Source of the DNA: Flavobacterium ardleyense
GTDB lineage: Bacteria > Bacteroidota > Bacteroidia > Flavobacteriales > Flavobacteriaceae
Reading direction: 5' to 3'
Assembly: GCF_033547075.1 (NCBI RefSeq)
Contig: NZ_CP137891.1
Coordinates: forward strand, 1,612,001 to 1,676,000
Length of the DNA: 64,000 bases
A model generated the notes under the pieces. That model worked only from the letters and a program-made list of their open reading frames with translations. It was not told the origin of the DNA and did no database searches. How positions within the stretch are numbered: the first letter of the stretch is position 1; every line of letters begins with the position of its first letter. The translations under genes and the position numbers were made by a program. This document shows, in pieces, positions 43,474-51,349 of this stretch.

Positions 43474-44340
43474 ATGAGTAAAATTCAAGTAGGCTTTTTA
43501 GTTTCTTATGATTACGAGCTATTAAAAAATGCGATTCCTCCAATTTATGAGGATTCTGACACCATTTTTCTTGCTATTGATAAAAATAGAAAGACGTGGA
43601 AAGGAACTGATATTGCCATTGATCCAAGTTTTTTTGATTGGATTAAGAACTTCGATACTTCTAATAAGATAGAATTGTATGAAGATGATTTCTATGTAAA
43701 AGGGATGAGTACAATGCAGTGCGAAGTACGCGAGAGAAAGATGCTTGCCGCTAAAATGGGTATTGGAAATTGGCTCATTCAACTGGATTCAGACGAATAC
43801 TTTTTAGATTTCAAAAAATTTGTCAATTTCTTGAAAAGCAACAATCATTATTTGGTAAATCCTGAAAAACACATTGTTCAGATATGCCCATTCAAAATTA
43901 ATTTATACAAAAATTCAGACGAAGGTGTCTTTTACGTGGATCAATTAGACAAATTTATGGCTGCTACCAACTATCCTAATTATAAAATAGGTCGTCACGG
44001 AAAATGCAGATCGATTTATACTGATTCTGTTGCGCTTCACGAATGTTTGTCTCGTACACGGGAAGAGCTTATTTTGAAACTGGATAATTGGGGACATAAT
44101 ACAGATATCAATCAGGAGGCATTTTTGGCCAAATGGGACTCTGTAAATACCGAAAATTACAAATCTATGAAAGGGTTTTTCTATCTTAATCCTATGGAGT
44201 GGGAAAACTTAGAATATATGCCAGGTAAAAATATTGGCGAATTGCTCGAAAATTTCAAGAAAAGTTCAAAAATAAAAGTTGGATCATTCTTTTTATGGAA
44301 AAAGAACTTAGGTCAGAGAATCAAGTTTATGTTCAAATAA
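43474..44340 (+). CDS. Putative glycosyltransferase (GT2-like, DXD motif)
   Basis: A 288-residue protein. The start is ATG at 43474 (MSKIQVGFLVSYDY), because the longer frame from 43405 overlaps the divergent promoters. The N-terminal half resembles a nucleotide-sugar-binding domain, with IQLDSDEYFLDF (about residues 100-111) offering a DXD motif. The C-terminal region is not familiar (KCRSIYTDSVALHECLSR, LDNWGHNTDINQEAFL). Such proteins are found in flavobacterial LPS or capsule clusters. Position among clear glycosyltransferases supports a role in surface glycan assembly, but the sugar and linkage cannot be inferred. Confidence 0.7.
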   Translation: MSKIQVGFLVSYDYELLKNAIPPIYEDSDTIFLAIDKNRKTWKGTDIAIDPSFFDWIKNFDTSNKIELYEDDFYVKGMSTMQCEVRERKMLAAKMGIGNWLIQLDSDEYFLDFKKFVNFLKSNNHYLVNPEKHIVQICPFKINLYKNSDEGVFYVDQLDKFMAATNYPNYKIGRHGKCRSIYTDSVALHECLSRTREELILKLDNWGHNTDINQEAFLAKWDSVNTENYKSMKGFFYLNPMEWENLEYMPGKNIGELLENFKKSSKIKVGSFFLWKKNLGQRIKFMFK

Positions 44341-44347
44341 AACAGCT

Positions 44348-45412
44348 TTACGAGCGGTATAATTCTAAAAATGATTTTGCCGCTTTGGTCCAATCAAAAA
44401 ATTCGGCTTGCGCCAAAAGTTTAGCTTTATAGAAATTTGGATTGCTCTCAAACTCCGAAATTTTGTCGAACATGAATTCACGCATATAATCAGGATCAAA
44501 ATCTTGCCAAAAAAAGGCAGCATCGCCTCCGATCTCTGGTAACGAAGTTTTTGTGGATAAAAAAACAGGTTTTTCAAACTTCATGGCTTCAATTGGTGGA
44601 AGTCCAAATCCTTCTCTAATGGATGGAAATAAAAATGCCACGCAATTTTTCATGTAGTATTGCTTAGCCACATCAGAAACTTTGCCGGTAAGAAATACGC
44701 GGTTTTGCAATTTGTTTTCGTTGATAAATTCTTTTACTTCCACGCCATAGCTTTTATCATGATTGCCCGAAATAATGAGATTGAAGTCTTTTATATTTCG
44801 AAACATTCTAATTATCGCTATGAAATTTTTCCTTTCGATAAAATCACCAATGGTGTAAAAATAAGGCACATTTGTAGGAACAGAAGGTGCGAAAGCCGAA
44901 GTGTCAAGAAATTCTGTAATAGGATTTCCGTTGTAGATTACCTGTTCTGCCACTTTAGGCACTTCGAAATATTGATGTGTCTGCATTTTTGCAAATTCCG
45001 AAATATAAGTTATTGCATCAGCACGTTTTAGCTTATCTATAAATTGCTTATTCTTTTTACTACCTAAATCGGAGGAGTTTTCTTCTATAAAATTGACGTC
45101 ATGTACGGTCAAAATATATTTAGCGGGAGTAGTAACCGGTTCAACTTTGGTGTTTTGATTCATACTATGCCAAACATCAAATCGTTTTCTAACTCCAAAA
45201 AGCGGGTATCTATGCAGACCTTTGTATTTATGATACTTGAAAACCGAACCAAACTCATCTTCGAGAATTTTAGGATCGGCACTATTTAGAATCAATTCCA
45301 AGTCCGGAAATTTTTCTTTGGAGATAGCTTTAATTAGTTCATAATTAAAAGTTCCCAAGCCACCAGCGCGATTTTTGATGTTATGTGATTCTAGGAAAAC
45401 AGATTTTGACAT
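44348..45412 (-). CDS. Glycosyltransferase family 4
   Basis: A 354-residue retaining glycosyltransferase with a GT-B fold. Early in the N-terminal Rossmann domain is NRAGGLGTFNYELIKAI (the acceptor-side glycine loop). The C-terminal donor domain has the FYTIGDFIERKNFIAIIRMF strand and the E-X7-E-type motif PSIREGFGLPPIEAMKFEKP (about residues 262-281). No membrane segment is visible. It converges with the putative GT2-like gene upstream with only 7 bp between the stops. It probably adds a hexose during LPS core or O-glycan synthesis; specificity is unknown. Confidence 0.88.
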   Translation of the reverse strand: MSKSVFLESHNIKNRAGGLGTFNYELIKAISKEKFPDLELILNSADPKILEDEFGSVFKYHKYKGLHRYPLFGVRKRFDVWHSMNQNTKVEPVTTPAKYILTVHDVNFIEENSSDLGSKKNKQFIDKLKRADAITYISEFAKMQTHQYFEVPKVAEQVIYNGNPITEFLDTSAFAPSVPTNVPYFYTIGDFIERKNFIAIIRMFRNIKDFNLIISGNHDKSYGVEVKEFINENKLQNRVFLTGKVSDVAKQYYMKNCVAFLFPSIREGFGLPPIEAMKFEKPVFLSTKTSLPEIGGDAAFFWQDFDPDYMREFMFDKISEFESNPNFYKAKLLAQAEFFDWTKAAKSFLELYRS

Positions 45413-45484
45413 TCGCTTTTTTGTGTAAAACTATCTAAATAATTGCAGATATTAAAGACAATACCTACTTTTGATTAAAAAATA

Positions 45485-46240
45485 ATGCCGGCTATCTTTA
45501 ATCCAAAATTCAAATTTTTAGAAAGTTCTGTAAATAATTTTATTCAGAGTTTTCACAGTTCAGGAACACTTTTGGTAAAGGGAAATCGCAATACTATTCG
45601 ATTATTTCCAGTTGATACACTCACGCTTAATATCAAAGCATTTAAAGTTCCGCATTTACTCAATCAGATTATCTATAAATACATAAGACCGTCAAAAGCA
45701 AAGCGCTCCTTTGAATATGCAACGCTACTTCTCCAAAAAGGGATTGGAACGCCTGAACCTATTGCATATGTCGAAAAATTTTCTGGTTTCGGATTAATTG
45801 ACAGCTACTACATTAGTGAACATCTTAATGCTGATCTAACATTTAGGGAATTAGTAGAAATTCCTGAATTTGCCAATCATGAGGAAATACTACGTTGCTT
45901 TACTAGATTTTGTTTTAAGATGCACGAGAAAGGAATAGAGTTTTTAGATCATTCCCCTGGTAATACCTTGATTAAGAGAACCGATGAAGGGTATGATTTT
46001 TATTTGGTTGATTTAAATAGGATGAAATTTCACCAAGAAATGCCCTTTGATCAGCGAATGAAAAATTTGTCGAGGCTTACGCCAAAAAGGGATATGGTAA
46101 CGATAATGGCCAATGAATATTCAAAATTGTACGATCGTGCCGAAACAGAAATATTTGAAAAGATGTGGGGTTATACTGAGGAGTTTCAATCAAAATTTAG
46201 ACGAAAAGCTGCTTTTAAGAAAACGATGAAATTATCTTAA
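45485..46240 (+). CDS. WaaP/InaA-like lipopolysaccharide kinase
   Basis: A 251-residue protein with the eukaryotic-like kinase fold of the InaA/WaaP/Kdo-kinase group. The catalytic loop FLDHSPGNTLI has Asp155 and Asn160, and the metal-binding Asp176 lies in VDLNR, replacing DFG. Earlier, EHLNADLTFRELVE (about residues 112-125) forms the hinge area. These enzymes phosphorylate LPS inner-core sugars (heptose or Kdo), which strengthens the outer membrane. Location inside a cluster of glycosyltransferases supports that role. Its 3' end overlaps the convergent GT2 gene by 9 bp. Confidence 0.82.
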   Translation: MPAIFNPKFKFLESSVNNFIQSFHSSGTLLVKGNRNTIRLFPVDTLTLNIKAFKVPHLLNQIIYKYIRPSKAKRSFEYATLLLQKGIGTPEPIAYVEKFSGFGLIDSYYISEHLNADLTFRELVEIPEFANHEEILRCFTRFCFKMHEKGIEFLDHSPGNTLIKRTDEGYDFYLVDLNRMKFHQEMPFDQRMKNLSRLTPKRDMVTIMANEYSKLYDRAETEIFEKMWGYTEEFQSKFRRKAAFKKTMKLS

Positions 46241-47014
46241 TATATTATTCGAATTATTCAGCTTTTTTAATTCTTTATAACGTTCATGAATACTCAGTGC
46301 ATTAAGGTAACAAATAGTAATTCCCTTTTTGCCATCTAGAAATCCAAGTCTAATAGTGTAACTGTAAAGAAAACTATATACAGGATGCAAAACTTCTTTA
46401 AATACAGAAGGTTTTATGTTTTTTGCAAATTTTTCTTGAGCTTTTAGTTTGCCGTAACTTAGCATTTTTGCTTTGTAACTTTCGTAATCTGCATAAGAAA
46501 AATGAATTAACGGATTTTTGAAAACTCCAATTCTTCCTTTCACATCAAGCTTTTCATGAACTAGTCTCTCAGTTGTATATTGTGCATATTCTTTATGAAA
46601 AAGTCGAAATATTTTGTCGGTTTGCCAGCCGCTAAAACGAAGTTTTTGGCTTTTAAACATAAAAGTTCTAAAAAATAAAAATGCTACGTAAGTGTTATTG
46701 CTTTGGATCGTTTCGATAATTTCTTCTTTCAGAGCAGGAGTTAATCGCTCATCTGCGTCTAAAAATAAAATCCAATTATTTTTGGCTTTGCTTATTGCAA
46801 AATTTCGTTGATGTGTATAATTTTCAAACTTATTTTGGATGAATCTTACATTAGCAAACTCCTTTACAATTTCTTGAGTATCATCGCTGCTATACGAATC
46901 GACAATAACCACTTCGTCAGCAAATTGTAAATCTGCCAAAAGTGCTTTCATTTGCTTTGCCTCGTTAAGAGTTATGATAAGGACGGAGAGTAGCGTATTG
47001 TCGTTGTAGGCCAT
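46232..47014 (-). CDS. Glycosyltransferase family 2 (WaaE/KdtX-like)
   Basis: A 260-residue GT2 enzyme. The N-terminus LSVLIITLNEAKQMKALLADL, the motif VVIVDSYSSDDT and NWILFLDADERLTPAL (about residues 75-90) match the WaaE/KdtX subgroup. That subgroup adds glucose to the LPS inner core in other Gram-negatives. The HFSYADYESYKAKMLSYGKLKA segment in the C-terminal half is also typical. The donor sugar here is not proven. The gene is antiparallel to the LPS-kinase-like gene, with a 9-bp tail overlap in which each stop codon lies within the other gene's end. Confidence 0.85.
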   Translation of the reverse strand: MAYNDNTLLSVLIITLNEAKQMKALLADLQFADEVVIVDSYSSDDTQEIVKEFANVRFIQNKFENYTHQRNFAISKAKNNWILFLDADERLTPALKEEIIETIQSNNTYVAFLFFRTFMFKSQKLRFSGWQTDKIFRLFHKEYAQYTTERLVHEKLDVKGRIGVFKNPLIHFSYADYESYKAKMLSYGKLKAQEKFAKNIKPSVFKEVLHPVYSFLYSYTIRLGFLDGKKGITICYLNALSIHERYKELKKLNNSNNILR

Positions 47015-47123
47015 TAAAATTTACTAGTGACAGCAAATATAAATAATCATAATAGAATAAAGAATATAAAAATGCCTTTTATAGTAAACACAGCCTTTAA
47101 TATAATACTTGTGTGGTAATAGG

Positions 47124-47153
47124 TTGTACTAATTTTGATATTTTCTATATTTG
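47124..47153 (+). promoter_or_regulatory. Promoter of the GT2 gene at 47185
   Basis: TTG (47124-47126), 19-bp spacer and TATATTTG (47146-47153) match the flavobacterial consensus exactly. The ATG follows 31 bp downstream of the -7 element. Confidence 0.75.
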
Positions 47154-47184
47154 CGTAAATACAATTGTCTTAGAAGATTTTTAA

Positions 47185-48015
47185 ATGGCACCATCAAATT
47201 TAGTTTCTGTAATTATGAGTACTTATAATGCTGAAGAATGGCTTGAAAAAGTTATTTACGGCTTTGCTCAACAAACCGTTTCTAATTTTGAAATAGTAGT
47301 GGCAGATGATGGTTCTCGCGAAACTACCAAGAGATTGATTGATAACCTTCGAATAGAAACAGGACTTATTATTCAACATGTTTGGCAGCAAGATAATGGG
47401 TTTCAAAAGTGTAAGATTTTAAATAAAGCAATCGTCGCGGCAAAAGGCGACTACCTCATTTTTACTGATGGTGATTGTATTCCACGAGCCGATTTTATCG
47501 AGAATCATCTAAAATTTAGAGAGCCTGGTTTTTTTCTTTCTGGAGGGTATTATAAGCTTCCGCTAAAAGTATCACAGAAAATTACAAAGGAAGATATCAA
47601 ATCTCAAAACTGCTTTAAGATTTCGTGGTTAGCGGCCAATGGCCTCAGGCGATCAGCGAAGAATTTAAAATTAGTAACGAGAGGTTATTTATCCTCTTTT
47701 CTAAATTCAGTTACCCCAACAAATGCTAGTTGGAATGGACACAACTCCTCCGCTTGGAAATCAGATTTACTTGCTGTAAATGGCTTTGACGAAGAGATGC
47801 AGTATGGCGGTGAAGATAGAGAATTGGGTGAGCGCCTTTTTAATTTAGGACTTAAATCCAAACAAATTCGATATAACGCAATCTGCATTCATTTAGATCA
47901 CGAGCGAGGTTACGTTAATGATGCCGCTTGGGAAAAAAATGCACGAATAAGAAAATTTACCAAAGAAAATAAAGTTGTTCGCACTCCCAACGGTATTAAA
48001 TTAGAGCTACTCTAG
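47185..48015 (+). CDS. Glycosyltransferase family 2 with galactosyltransferase-like C-terminus
   Basis: A 276-residue GT2 enzyme. The N-terminal donor domain shows VSVIMSTYNAEEWL, VVADDGSRETT and YLIFTDGDCIPRADF (about residues 91-105, the DXD region). The C-terminal part has WNGHNSSAWKSDLLAVNGFDEEMQYGGEDRE (about residues 187-217), the ED-type motif of the Glyco_transf_7C module found in chondroitin- and galactosyltransferases. It has a clear own promoter. Its end overlaps the convergent heptosyltransferase-like gene by 9 bp. The sugar is unknown. Confidence 0.87.
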   Translation: MAPSNLVSVIMSTYNAEEWLEKVIYGFAQQTVSNFEIVVADDGSRETTKRLIDNLRIETGLIIQHVWQQDNGFQKCKILNKAIVAAKGDYLIFTDGDCIPRADFIENHLKFREPGFFLSGGYYKLPLKVSQKITKEDIKSQNCFKISWLAANGLRRSAKNLKLVTRGYLSSFLNSVTPTNASWNGHNSSAWKSDLLAVNGFDEEMQYGGEDRELGERLFNLGLKSKQIRYNAICIHLDHERGYVNDAAWEKNARIRKFTKENKVVRTPNGIKLELL

Positions 48016-49047
48016 AAAGTTTTTTAATTTTTCAGAGTATCGTTGCAATTCTAGTTTTTGATATAAAAATGTTGATTGTCCCTTATATTTTTTTGGATTT
48101 ATATCTGAATAAAGTTCGGGATAATAATCAGATATGTGCACTGCTTCATGATTATGCTGCTCAGTAAGCATACTCCAAGAATCCTTATTAATCCACGGAG
48201 AAAATATTGTAAATGTGGGAATAGATAGCGCTTTTGCCATATTTACTGCTCCACCTTCATTTCCAATTAATGCTTGGCACTGAGAAAGAATTGCTAGGAA
48301 CTCTCGCAACGATTTTGTGTAAAAATCCAATTCAATTACGGCCTGTGTTTCAGGTTTACACAAATTATAAATTTTTGTAGCCTCCTCAAGTTGGTTTGGC
48401 AGAAAGTTAAAAAGAAGTGTAGCATTGGTTTGAGCAGCTACAAAGTCTAGTGTTTCTGCCATTTGCGAAGCAGGAAGGCTTTTTTTCTTATTACTTCCCA
48501 AAACGCTTATCATGAGTAGTTTTTTGTCATTGCCAATGCTTTCTTTAATTTTTTCGGCCGCCACTTCTTTTTCGCGTTCGGAAAGATAAATTTGCGGAAA
48601 AATCGGTTTTATTGTGTTACCAGTCACTTCTGTAGCTAGTAGAAGTCTATGGACTAGTGCGTTGTTTAAATTGCCTTCTTCTCGCTGAATACTTTTGGTG
48701 TAAAAAATCCAACTGTACCATTTTTTGAAACCAATTCGCTTTGCAGCGGCAGATAATAATGTAGGTATTAAGCTTTCTAATTTCGCGTAAGCGTCAATAA
48801 CCACATTATACTTCTCTACCTTTAATGATTGACCAAGCTTCACTAGACCTAGAAAACCGCCAGAAAGTTGTGAATCAAAAACTACGATTCGGTCTATAAA
48901 TGGATTATTATCTACAACGGCAAGAGTATTTGGGTGTATCATGTAGTGCACTTCACATTGCGGGTAAGCTGTTTTAATAGCTTCGCAAATAACAGTACTT
49001 AAGAGTACGTCACCAATCATCTTTTGTTGTATAACGAGTACTTTCAT
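48007..49047 (-). CDS. Glycosyltransferase family 9 (heptosyltransferase-like)
   Basis: A 346-residue GT-B protein of family GT9, which transfers ADP-heptose or related sugars to LPS inner core. The N-terminus VLVIQQKMIGDVLLSTVICEA has the Gly-Asp of the acceptor loop. The donor domain has LSQCQALIGNEGGAVNMAKALSIPTFTIF (about residues 254-282), where the usual D(S/T)G reads NEG. Together with the WaaE-like transferase and the LPS-kinase-like gene, it makes an LPS core role likely. It is separated from dapD upstream on the same strand by 35 bp, so read-through from dapD is possible. Confidence 0.86.
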   Translation of the reverse strand: MKVLVIQQKMIGDVLLSTVICEAIKTAYPQCEVHYMIHPNTLAVVDNNPFIDRIVVFDSQLSGGFLGLVKLGQSLKVEKYNVVIDAYAKLESLIPTLLSAAAKRIGFKKWYSWIFYTKSIQREEGNLNNALVHRLLLATEVTGNTIKPIFPQIYLSEREKEVAAEKIKESIGNDKKLLMISVLGSNKKKSLPASQMAETLDFVAAQTNATLLFNFLPNQLEEATKIYNLCKPETQAVIELDFYTKSLREFLAILSQCQALIGNEGGAVNMAKALSIPTFTIFSPWINKDSWSMLTEQHNHEAVHISDYYPELYSDINPKKYKGQSTFLYQKLELQRYSEKLKNFLE

Positions 49048-49082
49048 ATCAGATACAGTTGATTTTTTAAAACAATATTTAT

Positions 49083-49898
49083 CTAAACAGCTACATCATA
49101 TTCTCTCAAAGCATCATTGAGTGATGTTTTAAGATCTGTAGATTCTTTTCTTTTTCCGATAATTAAAGCGCAAGGCACCTGAAAATCTCCCGCTGGAAAA
49201 GATTTTGTATAACTTCCTGGAATTACCACAGAACGTGCTGGGACAATTCCCTTCATTTCTACTGGCTCTGGACCCGTAACATCAATAATTTTTGTAGATG
49301 CTGTAAGGCAAACATTCGCGCCCAAAACTGCTTCTTTTTCAACTCGTACTCCTTCTACTACAATACATCTTGACCCTATAAATGCACCATCCTCGATAAT
49401 TACGGGAGCTGCTTGAAGTGGTTCTAAAACCCCGCCGATACCAACACCACCAGATAAATGTACGTTTTTACCAATTTGAGCACAGCTTCCTACGGTTGCC
49501 CAAGTGTCTACCATCGTTCCTTCGTCTACGTAAGCACCAATGTTCACGTAGCTTGGCATCAAAATTACACCTTTAGAAATATAAGCTCCGTGTCGAGCAA
49601 CTGCATTTGGCACCACTCGAATTCCTTTCTCGGCATAGCCTCTTTTCAACGGTATTTTATCGTGAAATTCAAAAATTCCAACTTCTAAAGTTTCCATTTT
49701 TTGAATAGGAAAGTAGAGTACTACCGCTTTTTTTACCCATTCATTAACTTGCCATCCATTGCTAGTTGGTTCGGCAACTCGCAATTCGCCCGCATCTAAC
49801 AAATTTATTACATCTTTGATAGAGCTGATAGTGGTAGGCTCAGAAAGTTTTGAACGATCTGACCACGCTGCTTCTATTATATTTTTTAATATATTCAT
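49083..49898 (-). CDS. dapD: Tetrahydrodipicolinate N-succinyltransferase
   Basis: A 271-residue left-handed beta-helix acyltransferase that succinylates tetrahydrodipicolinate in the lysine/diaminopimelate pathway. The hexapeptide-repeat region runs from about residue 105 to 205, and includes GAYISKGVILMPSYVNIGAY, GTMVDTWATVGSCAQIGKNV and GGVLEPLQAAPVIIEDGAFIGS. The N-terminal helical domain and the C-terminal PGSYTKSFPAGDFQVPCALIIGKRKE match DapD exactly, and length is normal. A minus-strand -7 element, TATATTTG at 49917-49924, lies 18 bp upstream. The gene supports peptidoglycan and lysine synthesis. Confidence 0.96.
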   Translation of the reverse strand: MNILKNIIEAAWSDRSKLSEPTTISSIKDVINLLDAGELRVAEPTSNGWQVNEWVKKAVVLYFPIQKMETLEVGIFEFHDKIPLKRGYAEKGIRVVPNAVARHGAYISKGVILMPSYVNIGAYVDEGTMVDTWATVGSCAQIGKNVHLSGGVGIGGVLEPLQAAPVIIEDGAFIGSRCIVVEGVRVEKEAVLGANVCLTASTKIIDVTGPEPVEMKGIVPARSVVIPGSYTKSFPAGDFQVPCALIIGKRKESTDLKTSLNDALREYDVAV

Positions 49899-49916
49899 CT
49901 TTCAAATTTTAATCGG

Positions 49917-49924
49917 CAAATATA
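49917..49924 (-). promoter_or_regulatory. -7 promoter element for dapD
   Basis: The minus strand reads TATATTTG, a perfect TAnnTTTG match close to the dapD start codon. Confidence 0.5.
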
Positions 49925-49982
49925 AGGAATTTGAAAGTATAGGCACTTGAAAACAAAATGCATTTAAATTTGGGACACTGAG

Positions 49983-50011
49983 TTGTAAAGCTGCAATATT
50001 TTGTATTTTTG
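49983..50011 (+). promoter_or_regulatory. Promoter of the META-domain lipoprotein / ruvX unit
   Basis: TTG (49983-49985), 18-bp spacer and TATTTTTG (50004-50011); the ATG follows 26 bp later. Confidence 0.65.
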
Positions 50012-50037
50012 GTTCATACTAATTTAGGACTCTGTTT

Positions 50038-50850
50038 ATGAAAAAGCCACTATTGTTTTTTTTAGCATTTATTATGATGCAATGCACGCAAAAGCCTGAA
50101 ACTAAGAATCCTGAGGTACTCAGCAACGAAATCAATTTATCTAAAGATGACACTATTTTAGAAAAAGATGGAAATGCGATGTCATATTTAGGAATGTACA
50201 AAGGTTTTATGCTCGGGAAAGGTGCGGACAAAACTCCAGTAGTTATTGAACTATCAGAAACATTTTCATTCTCAATCTCCACCGACACAATTCCAAAAGA
50301 GAAAAAAATAATTCAGAAAGGTACTTTTAAATGGAAGCCTGACGGAAAATCGATAATGCTTACCGCAAATAGTGGGATTGAAAAAGAATATTTTGTGACA
50401 GAAAACAAGCTGTCGCTAAAAGAAGATGGCAAAACAAGCGTTTTTGAAAAAATGAGGTCGGCTGAAGTTGTCGAACTAGAATCTGAAACTCCGAAAGCAC
50501 AAATTACAACTTTTATTGACCAGAAATGGACAATAACTTCTATTAACGATAAACCTATAAGTGCAAAAGGAGTTAAAAAAGACTATTATGTATTCTTCGA
50601 AAAAAACAGGAAATTTAATGCGTACGTCGGTTGCAATAGCATCGGAGGAGATTATACTGTAAAAGGAGATCAAATTAAAATGCACAATATTGCAGCTACC
50701 GAGATGGCTTGCGCCGAAATGGAAATGGAGCAATTACTACTAAAAGCTTTGGCGGAAGCCGATAATATAATTCAAAACAATCAGTATATGTACCTTAGAA
50801 AAAAAGGTGAAGTACTGATTAAGTTTGAAGCAGGGAAATTTAAAAAATAG
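50038..50850 (+). CDS. Lipoprotein with NlpE-like and META domains
   Basis: A 270-residue predicted lipoprotein (lipobox Cys16). The N-terminal domain (about residues 40-140) resembles NlpE: YLGMYKGFMLG followed by short strands (SFSISTD, KGTFKWKPDGKSI). It lacks the CXXC that NlpE uses near this point, having GKGADK instead. The C-terminal META domain (about residues 160-270) has QKWTITSINDKPIS, NAYVGCNSIGGDY and ATEMACAEMEME, with two cysteines in standard META positions. NlpE senses surface and copper stress in E. coli, while META domains occur in heat-shock and secretion-related proteins. Its function here is unknown. ruvX starts 3 bp downstream. Confidence 0.78.
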   Translation: MKKPLLFFLAFIMMQCTQKPETKNPEVLSNEINLSKDDTILEKDGNAMSYLGMYKGFMLGKGADKTPVVIELSETFSFSISTDTIPKEKKIIQKGTFKWKPDGKSIMLTANSGIEKEYFVTENKLSLKEDGKTSVFEKMRSAEVVELESETPKAQITTFIDQKWTITSINDKPISAKGVKKDYYVFFEKNRKFNAYVGCNSIGGDYTVKGDQIKMHNIAATEMACAEMEMEQLLLKALAEADNIIQNNQYMYLRKKGEVLIKFEAGKFKK

Positions 50851-50852
50851 AG

Positions 50853-51269
50853 ATGGCAAGAATTTTAGCGATTGACTACGGAATGAAGCGAACTGGTATC
50901 GCAATTACTGATGAGATGCAGATGATAGCTTCAGGTCTCACCACGGTTGAAACTCCTAAACTTATTGATTTTCTTAAAAAATATTTTAATGATGAGAAAG
51001 TGGAGCTTGTAATAGTTGGAGAGCCAAAGCAGATGAACTATGAGCCGTCACAAAGCGCTGCGATGATTGATGCATTTGTGGTAAAATTTACAAAAATATT
51101 TCCCGAAATGAAAGTCGAGCGAGTTGATGAGCGATTTACTTCAAAGATGGCGCTAAGTTCTATGATCCAAAGTGGTATGACTAAGAAGAAACGCCAAAAT
51201 AAAGCAATTTTAGATGAAATCTCTGCCACTATTATTTTGCAAGATTATCTAAATTATAGAAAAATTTAA
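50853..51269 (+). CDS. ruvX: Putative pre-16S rRNA nuclease / Holliday resolvase YqgF
   Basis: A 138-residue RNase H-fold protein of the YqgF/RuvX family, which acts in pre-16S rRNA 5' processing and was earlier proposed as a Holliday resolvase. The N-terminal catalytic strand has AIDYGMKRTGIAI with the first acidic residue. VIVGEPKQMNYEPS, RVDERFTS with the second acidic site, and the final ILDEISATIILQDYL with the third follow. Length and motif order are normal. It is tightly coupled to the lipoprotein gene upstream, with a 2-bp intervening gap, and probably cotranscribed with it. Confidence 0.94.
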   Translation: MARILAIDYGMKRTGIAITDEMQMIASGLTTVETPKLIDFLKKYFNDEKVELVIVGEPKQMNYEPSQSAAMIDAFVVKFTKIFPEMKVERVDERFTSKMALSSMIQSGMTKKKRQNKAILDEISATIILQDYLNYRKI

Positions 51270-51318
51270 AATATTGATAAAGTGCCACTTTTAATTTTAT
51301 CATTAACGACTTAGCACA

Positions 51319-51326
51319 TATCTTTG
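51319..51326 (+). promoter_or_regulatory. -7 promoter element for mqo
   Basis: TATCTTTG is a perfect TAnnTTTG match, 24 bp before the start codon. No obvious -33 TTG at the expected distance. Confidence 0.5.
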
Positions 51327-51349
51327 CAAAATCAAAAAAAGGATAAGTG

